A stretch of 64,000 nt of DNA, from positions 1 through 64,000 of the forward strand of contig OZ244871.1 of assembly GCA_965221105.1 (NCBI GenBank). The letters run 5' to 3'. Position 1 is the stretch's first letter. Every line of letters begins with the position of its first letter. Shown in pieces: positions 61,966 through 64,000 of this stretch. Below the pieces are notes generated by a model. It was not told the DNA's origin, ran no database searches, and worked only from the letters and a program-made list of their open reading frames with translations. The translations under genes and the position numbers were made by a program. The DNA comes from GM7GCV1 sp965221105. GTDB taxonomy: Bacteria; Pseudomonadota; Gammaproteobacteria; Pseudomonadales; GM7GCV1.

Positions 61966-63132
61966 GTCATTTTATGTCACGCTGGCCATTGTGTACCTCA
62001 TGCACCTGAGAGAGATGTGAGCACTATGGCCCGACCTATTTCGGTTTTGGAGCTGACAGCGGATGATAAAGCAGAACTTAAGCGCCGTGTTGCTGCTTCA
62101 ACAACCCCGGCGCGTGATGTGGTGCGGGCACGTATCGTTCTGTTGCGCAGCACGGGGATGCGGCAGCAGGATGTGGCACAGGCGGTTGGTGTTTCGAACG
62201 GTCAGTCAACAAGTGGTCGCACCGCTTCGATGTGTTGGGTCTGCAGGGGCTGAAGGACAAGCCAGGGCGAGGCGTCAAACCGTCCATTTCGCAGGCGGCG
62301 GTGAAGGAGGTCATCGACAAGGCGGGTACGGATGCGTCGGCCATGCAGGTGCGCAGTACGCGCACCACAGCAGCCGAGATGGGAATCTCGGCGTCGAGCG
62401 TCTCCCGCCTCTGGCGTCGGCATGATCTCAAGCCACATCGCATGCGCACTCTGAAACTGTCGAACGATCCTCAGTTTCAAGAAAAGTTCTGGGACATCGT
62501 GGGGCTGTATCTGGACCCACCGGACAAGTCTCTGGTGTTGTGTTGCGACGAGACGACACAGATTCAGGCACTGGAGCGCACTCAGCCGGAGCTCCCACTT
62601 GGCATCGGCCATATCCGCACCCACACGCACGACTCCATTCGGCATGGGACATTGACGCTGTGTGCGGCGATGAACTATCTCGATGGCACACTGATCAATC
62701 GTCTTGAAGCCACCCATACCCATGTTGAGTGGCTGCGCTTTCTCAAGCAGATCGACTGGGAGACGCCGAAGGATCTGACGCTCCACCTCATTGCCGATAA
62801 CTACGCCACACAGAAGCACGCACAGGTTCAGGCCTGGCTCAATACACACCCGCGATTCGTGATGCACTTCACTCCGACATCAGGCTCGTGGCTGAACCTG
62901 GTGGAGCGTTTCTTCGCCAAGATGACCACCGTGCTAGGCGCCAGCAGCTTCTCCAGCCTGGACGAGTTGCGGCACGAGATCATCAGGCATCTGGCCGAGT
63001 ACAATGAACATCCAAAACCGTTCAAATGGACAGCACGGGGTGAAGATATACTGGAGAAGATTGGCCGGGCCAAGGCGAAGCTGGAAAAAGTGGAAAAGGA
63101 CGTTAAATGAACCTATTCATGAGACACTACAC
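61934..63132 (+). mobile_element. IS630-family insertion sequence
   Basis: About 1.2 kb bounded by near-identical inverted repeats of about 30 bases and carrying one transposase gene with a frameshift. IS630 elements insert at TA and duplicate it. The left side has TA (61932-61933), while the right side reads TG at 63133-63134, so the duplicate has mutated or the flank was rearranged. The insertion cut sixA after codon 12. The repeats are still highly similar, so the element is younger than the IS110 and ISKra4 relics. Confidence 0.85.
62026..63110 (+). pseudogene. IS630-family DDE transposase with a one-base frameshift
   Basis: The first frame (62026 to about 62200) encodes the HTH domain (SVLELTADDKAELKRRV, RARIVLLRSTGMRQQDVAQA). 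The expected VNKWSHRFDVLGLQGLKDKP continues in another frame, so one base is missing near 62200-62205. The second frame runs to 63110 and holds the DDE residues in CCDETTQIQALERTQP, LIADNYATQKH and NLVERFFAKM. No slippery run is present at the junction, so this looks like a mutation rather than programmed frameshifting. Confidence 0.82.
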
Positions 63133-63133
63133 T
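63121..63133 (-). repeat. Right terminal inverted repeat of the IS630 element (outermost part)
   Basis: GAGACACTACACT is the reverse complement of AGTGTAGTGTCTC, matching 12 of 13 bases of the left end. The repeat continues inward with ATTCAT and AACCTATTC-like bases that mirror the left side. TGG follows instead of TA. Confidence 0.8.
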
Positions 63134-63397
63134 GGCTACACCCCAATTCCAGAACGCACTGGAGTCCGCAGCAGACTATTTGAGGTGAGGGTCTTGGTTT
63201 GGACATTGCCTTCATGTGCTGATCCGCGATGAACTTGCTCAGCTTGGTCCGACGAGGTAGGGAGAAACCCAGACTCAGACTTTCAGTGCGCGTATCAGGT
63301 GCAATCCGTATAATGAGTGAGAATGTGTTCAATGACCCTATACGGCGTTGACTTAAGGTCAGAGTGAGTCCAGCGGGTCTACCCGGAAGAGATTTCC
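63133..63397. other. Spacer between the IS630 element and aroC
   Basis: About 265 bases without a supported gene. A TATAAT hexamer at 63309-63314 could be a -10 box for aroC, but no good -35 is found at the right distance. A 71-codon minus-strand frame (63332-63117) overlaps the IS end and has no recognisable motif. No sixA remainder is seen. Confidence 0.4.
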
Positions 63398-64000
63398 ATG
63401 TCTGGTAATTCCATTGGCCAGTTGTTCTCGCTTACTACCTTTGGCGAAAGCCACGGGCCTGCTCTTGGTGCGGTGGTGGACGGCTGTCCACCGGATATAG
63501 ATTTGTCCGAAGAGGATTTACAGCCCGATCTGAACAGACGCAAACCGGGACAATCGAAATACACCACACAGCGACGTGAGTCCGATCAGGTCAAAATCCT
63601 CAGCGGTGTGTTTGAAGGCAAAACAACCGGCACATCCATTGGTCTACTCATCGAAAATGTCGATCAGCGTTCCAAAGATTACAGCCACATCAAGGATTTG
63701 TTCCGCCCTTCGCACGCTGACTACAGTTATCGACAAAAGTATGGTATCCGTGACTATCGTGGCGGTGGGCGGTCCTCTGCCCGGGAAACCGCAATGCGGG
63801 TTGCTGCCGGTGCCATAGCCAAACGGGTACTCAGACAACTCTGCTGTGTGGAAGTCAGGGGTTACATGAGTCAGATGGGCGATCTTAAAGTAGCCAGCAA
63901 AGACCTCTCCATAGTCAATAATAATCCATTTTTCTGCCCGGATGCGGCACTTGTGCCAGAGCTTGAGGCACGGATTGACCGGCTGCGCAGTGACGGCGAT
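63398..64000 (+). CDS. aroC: Chorismate synthase (3' part outside window)
   Basis: Last step of the shikimate pathway: EPSP to chorismate, requiring reduced FMN. Read directly from ATG 63398 after a GGAAGAGA-type ribosome-binding site; 201 codons are present. MSGNSIGQLFSLTTFGESHG is the conserved N-terminus (signature GESHGPALGAVVDG), with RRKPGQSKYTTQRRESD, GTSIGLLIENVD, RPSHADYSYRQKYG and RDYRGGGRSSARETAMRVAAGAIA. All are complete and in frame to the edge. Confidence 0.96.
   Translation, partial: MSGNSIGQLFSLTTFGESHGPALGAVVDGCPPDIDLSEEDLQPDLNRRKPGQSKYTTQRRESDQVKILSGVFEGKTTGTSIGLLIENVDQRSKDYSHIKDLFRPSHADYSYRQKYGIRDYRGGGRSSARETAMRVAAGAIAKRVLRQLCCVEVRGYMSQMGDLKVASKDLSIVNNNPFFCPDAALVPELEARIDRLRSDGD

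Noticed and set aside
62190..62210. Programmed frameshift in the IS630 transposase
   Set aside because: No slippery A or T run lies at the junction. A one-base loss is simpler.
1..64000. tRNA, rRNA genes and CRISPR arrays
   Set aside because: I saw no tRNA T-loop consensus in a cloverleaf context, no rRNA segments and no regularly spaced repeats in this window.

Overview
This window is a piece of a gammaproteobacterial chromosome. Most of it is housekeeping DNA in the gene order typical of Pseudomonas-like Gammaproteobacteria. Examples are map-glnD-dapC, then rpsB-tsf-pyrH-frr-uppS-cdsA-dxr-rseP-bamA-skp-lpxD-fabZ-lpxA-lpxB-rnhB-dnaE-tilS-pyrG-kdsA-eno, and gltA facing away from an sdh-lpd-suc block. 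The lipid A genes, BamA, Skp and KdsA show a Gram-negative envelope. I cannot assign a genus from sequence alone.

Layout. 1-2431 (minus): sppA (cut by the left edge), a DUF2069 membrane protein, wrbA and arsC. 2604-6742 (plus): a TlpA-like lipoprotein, acylphosphatase, the cytochrome c haem-delivery genes ccmABCDE, and tadA. 6731-8236 (minus): mltF. 8388-13111 (plus): purL and a ZIP metal transporter. 13212-19879 (minus): a small PA1571-like protein, an AlaA-type aminotransferase with an added HTH domain, nth, a deleted dapC, glnD and map. 19880-24480: an accessory island separating map from rpsB, with a cytosine-methyltransferase remnant, a trypsin-like protease broken by a nonsense codon, two related coiled-coil/membrane miniproteins, and a serC-serA pair of unusual type. 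24481-47807 (plus): the long translation, isoprenoid, envelope and replication cluster. 47822-48751: an alpha/beta hydrolase lipoprotein. 48818-50104 (minus): gltA. 50641-51525: a group II intron without a reverse-transcriptase ORF. 51531-57672 (plus): sdhA, sdhB, lpdA, sucC and sucD. 57890-59500: decayed IS110 and ISKra4 transposase genes. 59590-61847: htpG and a DUF4389 protein. 61934-63132: an IS630-family element that has cut sixA after 12 codons. 63398-end: aroC, cut by the right edge.

The main theme is erosion inside conserved neighbourhoods. Expected partners are absent from their usual slots: sdhC/sdhD before sdhA, sucA/sucB between sdhB and lpdA, ccmFGH after ccmE, accA between dnaE and tilS, and ftsB after eno. 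dapC has lost its middle, sixA is cut, and several mobile-element relics lie at these breakpoints. This fits a lineage losing genes (a host-associated life is one possibility). The missing genes could also sit elsewhere in the genome, and a metagenomic assembly artefact cannot be excluded from one window.

I did not find a clearly new multi-gene system. The best leads are the HTH-alanine aminotransferase fusion, the ORF-less group II intron directly upstream of sdhA, the map-rpsB island, and the structured DNA around the IS110 relic.
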